A stretch of 64,000 nucleotides of DNA, taken from positions 7,568,501-7,632,500 of the forward strand of contig JAMPIT010000437.1 in NCBI GenBank assembly GCA_026261815.1, given 5' to 3'. The notes under the pieces are model-generated. The model had not been told where the DNA came from, did not search any database, and was given only the letters and a program-made list of their open reading frames with translations. The position numbers were made by a program, and so were the translations under genes. Below are positions 25,690 through 38,110 of the stretch, piece by piece (the first letter of the stretch is position 1; each line of letters begins with the position of its first letter). The stretch comes from Monarcha castaneiventris obscurior. Taxonomy: Eukaryota; Chordata; Aves; Passeriformes; Monarchidae.

Positions 25690-25960
25690 TGTGTAGCTGC
25701 AGTGTTACAGAGGAGCACATAAGCATAGTAGTGCAGTGTCAGCAGGTGCATGCCACCAAATTACTGCTTTTAATTTGCATATTCATCTGCTAAGAAGCAT
25801 GTCATTATCATATCAAAGGGATACTAAGCAACATCTAGCTTCGAGAGATGTGGCATAGTTTCAATACGAGCAATTAATGCAAGATGAGGACTCTCTTTTT
25901 GTCATGTCTCCTAGGGCTAGCTGTAATCGGGCTTATTATTGGATACCAATAAGACTGAGG
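25690..25960. promoter_or_regulatory. Candidate CNE with POU site
   Basis: TAATTTGCATATTCAT at 25771-25786 contains the octamer ATTTGCAT (25773-25780) running into ATATTCAT, resembling a POU-dimer arrangement. An E-box-like CAGGTGCATG lies just upstream near 25743. Isolated CpGs are kept at CTTCGAGAG, ATACGAGC and AATCGGGC. A 76-codon plus frame at 25877-26107 has no recognisable product. Confidence 0.38.
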
Positions 25961-28025
25961 TACCAGTTGGCAGAGAATGAGAGAAGTACAGAAAAACAGA
26001 GCTGTATGAGGTGTCTTAACTACACACTTGATAGAAAACCAATTCTCTGGTCACTTTTTGAAAACAAAAGCTGCTACTATCTGCTAAATAAGTCTGATCA
26101 AAGATAAATATTATATGGAGCATATCTTTAAAGCGAGATGACAGAGAAAAAGTTAAGCAAAAATAGGCTATATTTTCCATGAAATGAATAAGTAAAGCTC
26201 ACTAATGAAATGCAGAATAAGGGCTCTTAGAATTCCATACTCTTAGAGAAATGGATTTATAAGTAAAATTTTATTTAAAAGATCCTTGTTGCAATAGGTC
26301 ACTACTCCATGGGACAAAGAGGGTAGATGCACCTCATAATTCAAGAAGGATGGTGTCTCCTGTCACTGTTCTGCACAAGGCATTTGTCAGTGCTCACAAA
26401 TTGGAAAGTAGATGGAGTCTTATGTGTTGAACAAATCAGTATTCAAAAGTAGTTTCCTATGGTATAGATCACTTTGATGGACTGTTTTGAGAAGACATGC
26501 CAGAAAAAAAATTCTCCTCACATATGAAGAGATGTACCTAAGGACATGCTGGGTCAGCCTGGGGCCTGCTGTGCTCAGCCTGCTGTGCCCAAGGTGTAGG
26601 GAGAAGTAGAGGAGCAAGGCAAGAGTACAAGGATATTTCTGACAGAGGACATCCTCTTAGCTTCCACGATTTGGCAGGGTCCTCCTGAAACTGATTTGGC
26701 ACCTGTGTTCAACAGCTGTGGGTAAATTTTGGGAAATAGTTTATGTTCTGGAAAAGACAAATGGGGCCTGAAGTGTGATTGATGACAGACTCCTCAGGTA
26801 TTTCGGGGGGACAACTTTAGCTGTGAACTAGTTAATTCCATTTCAGATTTTTTTTCATCCTTTATCTCTTGTTATTTAGCTCTTTTGAAAAACCTAAGCT
26901 CTGCAGCCATCAAAATGTGGCCAGTTTTCATCTCCACCTCCTGAGGATCTGATTCATAATGCAGAGTTTAGTATTCCTCATGAAAAAAGAATCCTGAACT
27001 GCACTGACCAACTTCATTCTTTCAGAGAGGGAAACTTTTCCCCTTTTTGTCACTGGGCCATCGTCTTTTGACACACACTAGGTGTTTAGGAAGTCCTCCT
27101 TTGCATCTTTAGTACTTTTAACTCCATTCTTGCCGCTAAGACTCATTTCCCTGATTTATTTCTAATCATTTCAATAAGATTAGGACTTCACCCTCTTTGG
27201 GCACTACTGAATTGGATTCATGGCTGTAGCTGCCCCAGCCTCATGATAATGATCAGTTGTTAGTGGCAGTTAGTCATTATATTGTGGGAATGAGAAAGCA
27301 GCTGTAATGTTTAAATATCATGATTATAAGGTTAGTAGTAGTTTTTCATGATTTATGCAATTATGTATAGGTATAATGACATGTGCTTCATGTCAGCAAT
27401 ATGAATACAGATAAACAAAATAGATGTGCCCTCACAGGATACTGTGGCTTTTGTCAGCTTTTCTAAACAACTTTCATTGTGTTTCATTCAGGTGCTAATA
27501 GTCAGCCTTTTACAACATGTCTTGGTGCACTTAGTAGAAGATAATTTCGTAGTCCTTTATTGTTTCACTGGATGAACTGGATAATCTTAGCATTGGCATT
27601 TCCCTACATTTTGAACTCTTGGGAATTGACTGTTAAAAAAGTTTTCTGTCCATCATATCTATAGCAGTGATTGTCATATAATGGTTGGCAACAGGATATT
27701 AAATGAACTTAAAATTTATACTAATAACTCCTGTGAGATCTTGTATACTCTTTCAGGGTTTCAGTGGTTTCAAAATCTCACAGGCAAAGCTGGAACAAAA
27801 AATTTCAAAGAAACTTGCAGTGTTTTCATTTTTTTGTCACAAATTTACCATTATGGTGGGGTAAAATAGAAACTAAAGACTTAATTATTTTTAAATAATC
27901 ATAATAATTTAACCTTAAATTAAAAAAGGAAAAAGAAAATCTGAAGGTAATTTGGAGATCTCTGCTAGAGTTCACCAAGAACATCTCATTTTCTTTTTTT
28001 AAATTAATCCCTGAAGGGTCTCTAG
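25961..28025. other. Nothing recognised
   Basis: AT-rich sequence. Opposite-strand frames near 26420-26760 are short and without signature. No repeat seen. Confidence 0.5.
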
Positions 28026-28029
28026 TGGG

Positions 28030-28086
28030 AAAAAAAAAAACCAAACAAAACAACAAAACAATAAAGAAATCAAACCAAATAAAACC
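28030..28086 (+). repeat. A/C-rich low-complexity tract
   Basis: A run of 11 A at 28030-28040 is followed by CCAAAC, AAAAC and CAAAACA units up to about 28086. It is a CAAAA-type simple sequence and could also be an old poly-A tail, but no retrocopy is evident upstream. Confidence 0.75.
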
Positions 28087-30425
28087 TTAATTTTTCAAAG
28101 CAAATTTTTCCTGTCTTATTATAAATCCTGATTGTCTAATTTTTTCCATAAGTGATGGCAATGCTTTGTTAAATGAAAAATTAATGTTGCCCCCATGGAA
28201 ATATATAGACTTCTCATAAGGGCTAAACTTTTGTTAAGCTTTTAGAGATGTGAATCATTTACTATAGTCTTAATCTAGTTGTTTTCATTCTAGCAAAACT
28301 TTTAGTAATAGAAGGAAACTATATTGGTGGGAAAAATATAATTGGGTTTTCTCTTTAAAATTTGCAGCTATAATTGTAATTTGGAAGAAGGATATCTTAA
28401 TGATATACTTGGTTGTTACTTTTCAGACTTTGCAGTTAAGGATTTGTAAAGTGATACTGAACACTTTATGCTCCTTGCAGCCTCAGTTTCCTCATCAGTC
28501 AAATTATTATATTCTCCACTTCTGTGAAGTGTTGTGAAACGTTATTTATTAATATAAATCACATACATTTGAGAAGTTGCTATATTTTTGTTGATATAAC
28601 CTATATGGAAATTAAACAACTCTGATATTTTGTCATCAAGACGTGACTCAAGATTGGACTCTACACTGTGTGAAATAATCCTTTTTGGTAGCATTAAAAG
28701 TATATTGAAGTAGTGGGGAAGATTTCTTTTTGAGAAACTATTACTTATTTACTTTTTGATGTTTAACACAATACATACCAGTATTTAGTAATTTATTACA
28801 AAATAAAAGTGAGGTAGTGAAGAAAACTGAAAATAGTAGGGGTTTTCCTTGATATATCACAGTATATAATTTTTAATTCTGCTTATAATTTGGTACGCTG
28901 TTTTTATTATGCCAAACGTCACAGTTAAATAACTCTGTACACTCAAAAAATTTCAGAGTATTTCATAAAACTGATCTAAACTTAATTGCCTTATACTTAG
29001 TAGATATATACTGTTCAAGGAAATATTATTCAAAGTATTACAGAGAAAACTGGACAACCTCCTTCAAATTCCTACACTGTCACGTTTGCCTACATTCAGT
29101 CTTGCCTCTCAAGTCATTTTTTAATTGGTAGTAAAGAAACTGGTGTACTTTACTGGTGAAGTTTACTTTAGATAACCATTATTAATTAGGTGATACATTA
29201 GTAACATTTTTAAGTTTCTAATTTGGAGGTTTGTCATTTCTAATGTCAGTGTTGTGAACAATAGCACATATTAATTTAATTCCTTAAATTAATTGGAGTA
29301 TTCATATCGGTCATGCCTTCAGTAGCATTTCTTCTCCAAGACTGAAAATACAGTGCAGAATATATTTTTAATTTTAGCATAGCGTGTTTTTACTGAAACA
29401 TTAGTACCAAATATTGAAGTAATTAAATATCAAGTAATATCAAAGTCCAGTTAAAGGCTGTGGTGAATGCTGTGTCATGGTTCATCCTGTTTCCTAGGGA
29501 AGAGGAACAGAACATGAAATGCATCTGTGAATTGTAAGAGATGATTTTTGCACATTTTTCTGATGCATTCTGTGATAGAAGGGCTAACCTGATGCAGCTA
29601 AACTCATTTTTCCAATGCCATTTTAGACTTGGGGGTTGAAGGAGAAGAGCCCTGAGTTATAAGAGTAGAACTGTATTGCCGTGATAACAGTAAAATAAGC
29701 AGTGACAGAGCCAGCTTAAATTTTACTGCAACAAATGTTCCCTGGTCATGGAGCATTTTCCATACAATCCCAGATCCCTGGATCTCTCTGGCCTCACTGT
29801 TTAGTGATGGATGGCTCAGGCCAGCCCGTGCCTACATATTGCTTCCTGCTCTCCTAGGGTGTGCTCCTGCCTGGCCTTGAGCACCCTCAGCTCCCGGTGA
29901 TGATTTCAGTGGGACTGGAGGACCTCACGGGAGGGTGCTTGATGCCTTACAAGATCAGACACCAATAACTGAATCACGCAAAAGAGAAGCACAAGAAAAT
30001 TGTTTTCTTTCCAGTTCCACTCTGCTGAAGTCAGACTGACTTTCCACAGCACATTTGTAAGTGCCCAGGGCCATATCCTACCAGACAGTGCTGAGTTTTT
30101 GCAGTTGTCATTTGCTTCATTAAGAAGTGAGGATGCTCACATGCTGGATTGGACCTGTTTTATTGTACTTCATTATTTCTAAACCATGATCAAATCTGTT
30201 ATTTCTCTCCAAATCTATTGAAGCAAGTATTGTTTCTTGCAGATACTGCAGATCATCTTTAGATGATGAGAAATGAACAGAAATGACACTGCAGACTATG
30301 TAGTATCAGTTATTCTTCATAAATAAAGTTTACCATGCATTTATAAAGTAGCAGAATTTAAGCAAATTATAACCCCAAATATTTTTTCAGATTTATTTAA
30401 AATAGAAGGATGATAAATGCTTTGA
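28087..30425. other. Very AT-rich sequence, nothing recognised
   Basis: Mostly AT-rich, with no frame of 60 codons before 30000. A GC-richer patch lies at about 29750-29950. No gene or repeat recognised. Confidence 0.5.
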
Positions 30426-30429
30426 AATA

Positions 30430-30710
30430 ATAATTTGCTGGTTAAAATGAAAAGGTTGATGTGAGAGTGAATTAAAGCACATCATTTTAAACATGATCTT
30501 TCTAATACAAATGGAATTACTATAAATAGACTCTGGTTGTATTGCCGAGTAATGCATTCAGTTATGCCAGACTAATAACTCCTCAGCCGTGTATTAATCT
30601 ACATTGTTTTAGTGTCAGTAGATGTTCTAATCGGCTCAGCTGTAGCTCGTGGCCATAACACAATGGCTGACTATGAAAAGTACTTTTTAACTTACCACTT
30701 TTCATTTAAT
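30430..30710. promoter_or_regulatory. Candidate CNE with retained CpGs
   Basis: Five CpGs lie within roughly 110 bases (GCCGAG, GCCGTG, ATCGGC, CTCGTG) or just beyond (CACG near 30715) in AT-rich surroundings. TAAT cores (GACTAATAACTCC, GTATTAATC), an E-box CAGCTG at 30637-30642 and a SOX-type ACAATGG at 30660-30666 are present. No open frame over 60 codons and no repeat occur here. This is one of the better non-coding candidates by texture. Confidence 0.4.
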
Positions 30711-32130
30711 GTTCACGTTTTTATCCTCTATATAACAGTGCTTCTAATAACTCTTTTTCCTATAACATATCTTTGCTAATTCTGCATGGTAGAAGCATCT
30801 GATTTTCCAGTGTCAGGTGTTTTTTTGGTTAGGCTTTCATGTATGAACTTGCCAGTTAACAGCTGAGAACTTGGTGATGATGAATAAGGTTACATATTTT
30901 CAGTCTTCTCCCTCATTGTCTTTTCTCTCTAACCAAGGCTCAGCAGGTGAGACTTCACTCCACCAATACAGGGCTCTTTTTCCCAAAGAATTATCTTCAT
31001 GCCAGCTGTGTCCTGCTTTCAAAAGAGATGTGAAGCCATTCTGGAACTTGAGATATGAGTGATTCCAAGGAGAAGAAACCAGAAACTGCCTTTGCTTGTG
31101 ATCATTACAAATCACTCATGAATGAATGCTCGGAGATGCTTAACCTCTGTATGACTTCATCAGTTGTTCAAGCATTAATTCTACTCCTGCACCGATGACT
31201 TTATTCACAGTTTGCAGAGAGCGTATTGAAGCTCTTAGCTGAAGTGATTTAGCCAAGGCTGTCTATATCCCATGCCAGGGATAGTGCTAGATCCCAGGAC
31301 TTCCTGATTCTTACACGTAGACCTTTATAGTGGCAGAAGAAAGGACTAATGACTGAACAGGCACAACGGAGGCTTGCAGCCCTCTAGGAGAGTTAGCAGA
31401 CTATAATGTAATATGGACCATTTCGAGTCAATGCTGAGTGGAATAGTTATACAAGATTTTTTTTCCTTATTGGCATTAGTATGAATTCCTGGAATTAATT
31501 TATTTGCTGCCACCAGGTGCGGTAAATCTTGTAAAGAAAAGTCAATCCTAGTTTGAAAGCATATTGCTTTGTTTTTCCTGGGAGGGCCAGGACTGCCTGC
31601 TTTCTTCATATGGAAAGAAAAGCAAAGCAAGAGCTCATTGGAAACAGAATATCAAAATGTGTGCCCTTGTCTGCAGACAGCCGTGGCATTTTCTTTACAA
31701 CCCTTATTTCATCTTTACCTCTTTTGTTCTGTCCAAGATATAATTCTATTTATGGTATATTTGGATTTGTTTTTATTTGTAGAGAGAAGTACATCATACT
31801 TTTAGGTGTTGAAAATAAATGGCAGTATTAGTGCTACAAAGTTTTTCAGTGCTGCTCCAATGTGTGGCTGCTCTGTGCACACCTGAAGGAAGCAGCTCTG
31901 TGGTGGAGTGCCTTGGCAATTCTCTCCCTCTCCCTGGCAGTGCTGCCTATATCTACGCATGTTTTTTTTATTTTTCTTTGTCACTGCCTACCTGAAAAGG
32001 CAAAGAAACTACCATCATCAGGCTCAATAAGGAAAAATACCTTTGTAAATGTTCTCTTGACATCAACAGTTATATTAACTCACCTGCCAGTGCTCAGATG
32101 AACTGCTTACTACCATAGTCCTGTTCAGGG
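30711..32130. other. Nothing recognised
   Basis: Overlapping opposite-strand frames at 30871-31115 and 31346-31831 have no family signature. No repeat recognised before the CR1 tail. Confidence 0.5.
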
Positions 32131-32132
32131 CA

Positions 32133-32182
32133 GAGAGTTGGTCGGTTCCTTCCAACTCAGCTTATTCTGTAATTCTGTGATA
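32133..32182 (+). mobile_element. CR1 LINE 3'-end remnant
   Basis: The sequence includes GGTTCCTTCCAACTCAGCTT and then ATTCTGTAATTCTGTGA, matching the avian CR1 tail 'GGTCCCTTCCAACCC...ATTCTGTGATTCTGTGA' with several substitutions. About 50 bases are recognisable, giving a severely 5'-truncated, dead copy in plus orientation. Confidence 0.8.
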
Positions 32183-33405
32183 CTTATTTATCTACATCTA
32201 ATCAACAGAGAATCATCATAAGCAATTCTCTTTTTGGGGTCTTTATAACTTGTCAAAAGACAAGCTGAACTATTCCAAGCACAGAATAATGTGCCATTAT
32301 TCACTGTATAATGTCTGTACTTGGCATTCCTCTGATTTTATGTTTTGCACTAACCAAGGGCTTTTCACTGTGGAAAACCATCTTTGAGTTATTTGCATCC
32401 TTGGCTTTGAGTCCATGTAGAATCCAGCTGGCAGTGTTTGTGTTTCCTGTTTATTTGACTTAGTTGAGATTACTGAAAGGAGAAACTTGAGTTTGTACCA
32501 CAGCAACATGTAGTAGAGTTGAAAGTAAAGTCATAAACATGGTAGATGGTAGTCACAAATGCTGCTACTGCATTTGGGATTGAATTGATGCTTTGAAATT
32601 GGGGGTTAGGCTCTGGAAATTGAGGGGTTTTCTGCATTTACTGGTGAAACTGTAGTTTTTCTTTCTCTACATATTCTTTCATCGTGTAGTCATGGACAGG
32701 CCAAGAATATGAGCTACTTGGCGTTTTAGCAAAAGAAGTTTCTTGCAGTATGAAGGGCTTTGAGATTTATTTAGTTATTTTCTGTGATCACTTGGAGCAG
32801 GATCCCATGCAAACTTCTTACAGTGTCGATGTGACAAAGATCTAAGATGAATGTAGTTACATGTGGAAAAGTCTCTGAATGTATGGATGTGGAGTAGACT
32901 CTGAGACCTCCAGCACCCATGGACTGGGGCTCATTTGTGTTCCCTGTGAATCAGAAGTAAAGATCTGCAGTCCATCTGCCAGCGAACAAAAGCATTCCTT
33001 CTTTGGTGCTGACATAGTTTCTCTGATAATAGGTCTCTTAATAGCAGGAATTTGTAAATCAAAACTACAGTAAATATATCAACGGTACAATACTTTCCAT
33101 GTCTAAATAAACAGGTTTTTTTCACTTTCACTTTTATCTTCAGGATGTCAAGCAAGAGATTAGAAGGCAATTTTGAAACTGAAGGGGGGGGAGGGGAACC
33201 ATGATGTTATTCTGTAGAAGTTATTTGATTGCTCTTCATAGTCTTTTCATTACAATTGGCATTTAGAAACTCAACCACACATGCCGCTCCACACCTTTCT
33301 ACATGATACTGTTTCTTCCTGTTCTCCTTATCTGTAACTGTGATGATGCACAGCTTTCTCCTATTTCTTTCTTGTGGGTTTGTGCAGTTTCTTGATGTTT
33401 GTGAC
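32183..33405. other. Mostly empty; one octamer
   Basis: A POU octamer ATTTGCAT lies at 32391-32398. A G-rich run occurs near 33184-33196. The 96-codon minus frame at 33207-33497 is polar and ends inside the next candidate CNE; I see no domain in it. Confidence 0.45.
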
Positions 33406-33409
33406 AGGC

Positions 33410-33770
33410 CACGATAGGGGAAGCTTTTATCACTGTGGGGTTTGGAGGCCTCAGTAAATTGAAAATTGCAAATGAAATCCACTGGGCTTGAATTCATCAG
33501 CTATTATGTCAGATGACCTTTGGCAGCTGCTGATAAAAATGAGAGAATGTTAGCTCTGATCCAATTTTCAGCACTAACCATTCCTTTTCAAATCCATTCA
33601 CAGTCAGGCAGCAGACACATGGGAAGTGAAAATGATAGGGTTTCAAGAGAGCTGCATTGTGTTGCAGATTAAGATTTTCTCCCCCTATTTCTAGAGGTCG
33701 GCCCCCAGGCCCCTGTCTGGTATCTACCTATTGTCCAATCAGTTTCAATATCTGCTTTAGAGGACATGTT
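33410..33770. promoter_or_regulatory. Candidate CNE
   Basis: AT-rich and GC-rich sub-blocks alternate: AATTGCAAATG near 33464, GCAGCTGCTGATAAAA near 33522, then a pyrimidine-rich CTCCCCCTATTT followed by GAGGTCGGCCCCCAG near 33696 and an inverted CCAAT box (ATTGTCCAATCAG) near 33730. The sequence is unique-looking with no sustained open frame across the block. Weak support. Confidence 0.28.
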
Positions 33771-35030
33771 AGCCATCCTTACAGATAAGTGCTTACAGGA
33801 GAAAATGTTGGACTTAATAGTTTTGCTTAGGAGGCATCAAGGGTCACAGTGTACCAATATTGACTGGCACATGTTAGTTTAATCTGACATTCTTAGGAAT
33901 GCGACACTAGATTCTTTCGGAGTTGTTGATCTCTGAGATTTTTGTTCCCAGGTCTAGGTTTTATAAATTTTATTTTTCTGTAACTGTTTATATTCATGAG
34001 CCACTGATATTCATAAAAAAGCCTTCCATGGCTGGACCCAGGCAGCCCTTTACCTTGTACCCCTGTCTTAGGGGTTGCATAAATTATTGTTGCATGATGG
34101 TACTGTGCTCTTTCTCCTCAGAGAAGCTGAGAAGATACAGAATTTTTTCAGCACTTGCAAACTGTGCACTATGGAAAATTAAATAATTAGGCTTTCAAAC
34201 CAAAATTAATGTAATATAGATATAATTTTTAACTGGGTTACGTGCAGCCCCTCCCTCTGCCTTTGGCTTCCTGAAGAATGAGGAGTGCACTCAGCACCTC
34301 CAGGAGCTGCTCATGGGCTTAAGGGCTGAACCCAAGTTCAGGATGACCTTTTAAACCAACATCATGTTAATGTATGTGCCCCACTCCCTATCAGCTTTTT
34401 TCTCTCTAGTTTAGGAAGGAAAATAATGAAACTCTGGACTCTGTTCCCTTGAAAAAATAATGTATGTCGTTAAAATTTAAAAGTTTTAGAATAGTACCTT
34501 GTACTGCTTAGTTCTTCAGTTTTTAGAGACATAGCTCCCATTGAATTCTCTTTTTAGAAGGCAATAATGATATGTAGATTGGACTTGTTTGGACAAGAAT
34601 TCAAAAATCAGATTCCTTGACTGATCACACTGTCACTCTTCAAAACATCACTGTTAGGTCTTCATTGGAAAAGATATTCCTAATATTCTTACCAAAATGT
34701 TTCAGAAATACAATGCCATCTTAAAATTGCATATGTTTTATATTTAACATTTTTACTGATTCCCTTAGCTAGAATGTGGATAAGTGTTCAGCAGCTTGGC
34801 TTATTAAATAAATAATTTAAAATTAATTTATATGGCAGGGTAAAAACATGAATATTACTGAAATCCAAGTACTAATTTTTAAAATAAGTCCAATCTGTAC
34901 TTGCTTCTGTGTAACTATTGGTGGTCTCAGCATTGGAGAATGAGAAAAACCCACTGCTTTAAAGATTGATCTGGAACATGCACATGCATTGATTGCATGT
35001 TCATCAAATTAAAGCTAAAACTAAAGCTTA
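33771..35030. other. Nothing recognised
   Basis: A GC-richer patch at about 34235-34360 stands out slightly. The 87-codon plus frame at 33923-34186 has no family signature. Confidence 0.5.
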
Positions 35031-35034
35031 TGTA

Positions 35035-35250
35035 TTTACATTTTATTTATTTCTCTTAATCACATAGAGAACTATTTCAGATGTAAATATAGCTGTGCCC
35101 TTTTATTGTGGGCAAACTGTATAGCTGACTCAAAGTAATCACCTATTTTGCATTATTATGTCATCATATTTTCCCAATTGTAATTTTAAGATTTAAATTT
35201 GCATGGCAATCATTTTTATGCTTAGAGCTGTTCATGTATGAATCCTTGGG
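35035..35250. promoter_or_regulatory. Candidate CNE with octamer
   Basis: An AT-rich segment carries TGACTCA-like CTGACTCAAAG near 35125, TATGTCATCAT near 35156, CCAATTGTAATTT near 35173 and the octamer ATTTGCAT at 35197-35204. No open frame over 60 codons and no repeat. Confidence 0.3.
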
Positions 35251-36835
35251 AAGCCTAACTGCAGATCCAAACTTTTCCTCCCTCCTCTGTCTCTCCAGAT
35301 AAAAGAATAGAAAATGTCTTTCTCAATTTTCTTCCCCATTCATATGAATTTCTGATCTTTGCAATGGTATCACTTAGCATTTTATAATTTTCCAATCACA
35401 AATAAGGAATTCTCAGGAAATTTCAACAAATCTGAAGCATCTAGCTGTTAAATATGTGCTTATATAAAACTGTGAGATTGATGCAAGTTATAATAGAATA
35501 AGACCTTTTGAAGAAAATTCCCTTCCTGGAAGCAGATGTTCATCAAGCCAGCAAGCAGAACTGGCTGGAGCTTGCCATGAAAGCCAAGGCCAGGCTGGGG
35601 AAGGTTGGGGGATTGGAGAGGGATTGCCCTGGAGTTTGTGCCTGATCCCAGGCGCTCCACAACTGTGGCTGTTCAGTGTCCCAAGGGATTGACTTTTCTT
35701 CTAGGAGGCCTGCAGTATAAGGAGCTGCTGCTGGTCATACTTTTGTTTGCTTTTAGGCATGGTTATAAACTTCCTGCGACTGTGTTCTTTCATGGGGAAA
35801 ACTGGGAATTTTTTGGATAGAGAAAAATGCTGGCATGGGTGATTTGGCTGACTTCTTGTGTGTCCCTCAGCTGAATATTTTTACTCACTTTTTAGTGTTG
35901 TTCTTTAATAAGTCAATGAATAATGCAATTGAAAACCATTACATGGAATTACCCTAAGAAAAGACAACTTAGGTCATGTTCACAAAGCATGTACTGTCTA
36001 AACTTGATTTCAACATAGCTGTGTCTACTTTCAAATCAAATACTCAATTTTGAAAGCTATTGAACAGCATTCTAAAAAAAGGTAGCATGATTCTTTCCAA
36101 GTCATTCCAGAAAGTAGAGAAAGCAACAATAAAGAGAGATTTTTTTTTTTTTAATTAGGGTTTTCGGTTCTCATTTTTGGATCTCTATTTTCCATTAAAC
36201 ATTCCAGGATGCCTTCAAGTGTTAAATAATTTGTTAAATCATGTGACAATGTAATCGCTGTATTCTTAAACGCTAAATTCATAAAATGGAATGGTTTTTT
36301 CCTACCAAAGTTTTACAGTTAATATTTTGTTAGGCAAATTATACATAAACAGGAGCTTTCCTTTAAATCCTGTAAACCTGTTCCAGTAGTATGTTTAAAA
36401 TACGGTGTTAATGGTTGTGGCAACCTTGAGAAGAGTTCCTGTGAAAATGAAAACCATTCACATTAAGAATCCAGTGAAATGCAGTCCAAAATGTGTTTGT
36501 AATCCACTGTTTCTGAAACACAAAAAGTACTTGGAGGACTTTAAGTGCCTCGAGTGACAGAAGAAATGGATTTCTCTTTGATAAGCAATGATTTCTGTGC
36601 ACAAGTTTTCTAACACTTCCCTCTATCTCTGCTCTGCCCAGAGCAGGGCAAGGGCTGGCCTGGGGACAACGTCCCCTGTTACGTCCATTTCTTTGCCTCC
36701 TCTTGGCCTCTTTGTGTTCCTGTACAACAAGTGGACAAAATTTGGCTCCTAATGTTTGCAAAGCTTTAAAAATCTTAGTCCTAAAACATTGTATCCATCA
36801 AAGTATGCATCAGACTCTTAACTCCTTGGTTTGGG
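35251..36835. other. Nothing recognised; T13 run and GC patches
   Basis: GC-richer patches lie at about 35550-35710 and 36600-36730. A run of 13 T lies at 36140-36152. A 117-codon minus frame at 36408-36761 is Lys/Arg/His-rich with no domain; it is probably a chance frame across a GC patch. Confidence 0.45.
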
Positions 36836-36839
36836 TATA

Positions 36840-37060
36840 TTAGTGACTTCTAAACAAATATTCAATAATTAGCTAAATCTAATTATAATCCAAGCAAGAT
36901 TGGTTGTCTTGTTTCTTTGACATGTTTCCCTTTTATAGTGTGATTGTAAATGAGGTTAAAATCTGATGCTGGACCTGTATCAGCGAAATCATGTAAATAC
37001 CGCATCCATATTCTATTATTATACAACAAAGTTTTGAGGAATCCTTGCTCAAAAGGAAAA
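36840..37060. promoter_or_regulatory. Candidate short CNE
   Basis: TAAT-rich CAATAATTAGCTAAATCTAA near 36861 is followed by CpG-retaining ATCAGCGAAATC and ATACCGCATCC. No open frame and no repeat. Weak, texture-based call. Confidence 0.25.
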
Positions 37061-37910
37061 CCAAATGCTACTTACTCAAGAAATGTATAATGAGAAAGAA
37101 TAGAACGTTTATCCCACACAGCTTACAGTTTAATTAAGCAGAAAAATGAATTAGTGGTGAAGAGTATTTGTGGAGAGGCAATGGAAATGTGTAGGCATAT
37201 ATAGAATTTTTATTCTGTTTTCACATTTCTGTGTATTTAAATGTCATTCCAAGAAGGTGTTATGGTCAGGAGAATAGGTGAGGAACATGCTTTAAAATCG
37301 CAAAAAGCTGTACCTTTGCCTAAATCATCTTACTGATTTGTTAGGGGGCCTTTTCTCAATTTGCAATTTGATTTTGTCTTGTGTTTGTGTGCCATCTCCT
37401 AAATATAAACACCAACCATCAGATAAGTACTATTTTATTTTGGTTATCTCAGCTTCCATCGATTCAGGTACTGCTTTTCATAAAAATGGTAGCAGAATCA
37501 ATGTTTGTAATGGTTAAGTTAGTTTTTCAATGCCATTAATGATTCTCCCAGATTTTTCCTTCAGTGTTCAACATGATTCACTTCGGGAAAAACCAATTTT
37601 ATAAACAATGTTTTCCTCATTCTGGCATTGAAAAAAATAAAGACGTGTGAAGAATTATAAAGTAGAAATAAAGTATCATTTGGAGAGTATTTATCATATG
37701 GAGGTTGATGTTTGTCTCCTTAGGCTGTTTCTGCTCAGGAGAACACCAAATGCGAGCATGAAAAACCAGAATGACTTCATATTTAGTGCATGTTGGGGAA
37801 ACTAAGATTAAATTTTGGTCACTTACTGTGTCCTGAATTTTTCCTAATGTGAGACATGCAGTTGCCATTTCAGTAATCCTGCAAAGAGTCACCAGGAATT
37901 TTAGCAGTGC
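37061..37910. other. Nothing recognised
   Basis: AT-rich. A 98-codon minus frame at 37617-37913 is hydrophobic at its end but has no family signature. Confidence 0.5.
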
Positions 37911-37914
37911 CATG

Positions 37915-38110
37915 CCATGAAAGCCGTGTCTGCTGTGTTGTCCCTCATGTGTTTAAGTGCTGACTCCATCGATGAGCATTTCATGTGTGCAGGTCTTTTA
38001 TGGAATGATGCATCAATGATGACACACTGAAGCTTGTAGAGAAATTAATGCTGCTGTTAAAGAAAATATATTTGCATCTCTTTAATAAGGACATCTGGGG
38101 GAAATGCTGA
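37915..38110. promoter_or_regulatory. Candidate CNE with octamer
   Basis: Contains CCATCGATGAGC near 37965 (palindromic ATCGAT), GATGCATCAATGATGACAC near 38006, AAATTAATGC near 38042 and the octamer ATTTGCAT at 38070-38077 next to CTTTAATAAGG. The motif mix suits a POU/homeodomain enhancer. Conservation was not tested. Confidence 0.33.

Noticed and set aside
28030..28086. Poly-A tail of a processed retrocopy
   Set aside because: The upstream sequence is AT-rich with stops in all frames that I checked and shows no protein-like run or target-site duplication.
36408..36761. 117-codon minus-strand frame
   Set aside because: Lys/Arg/His-rich translation with no recognisable domain, running across a GC patch into AT-rich sequence.
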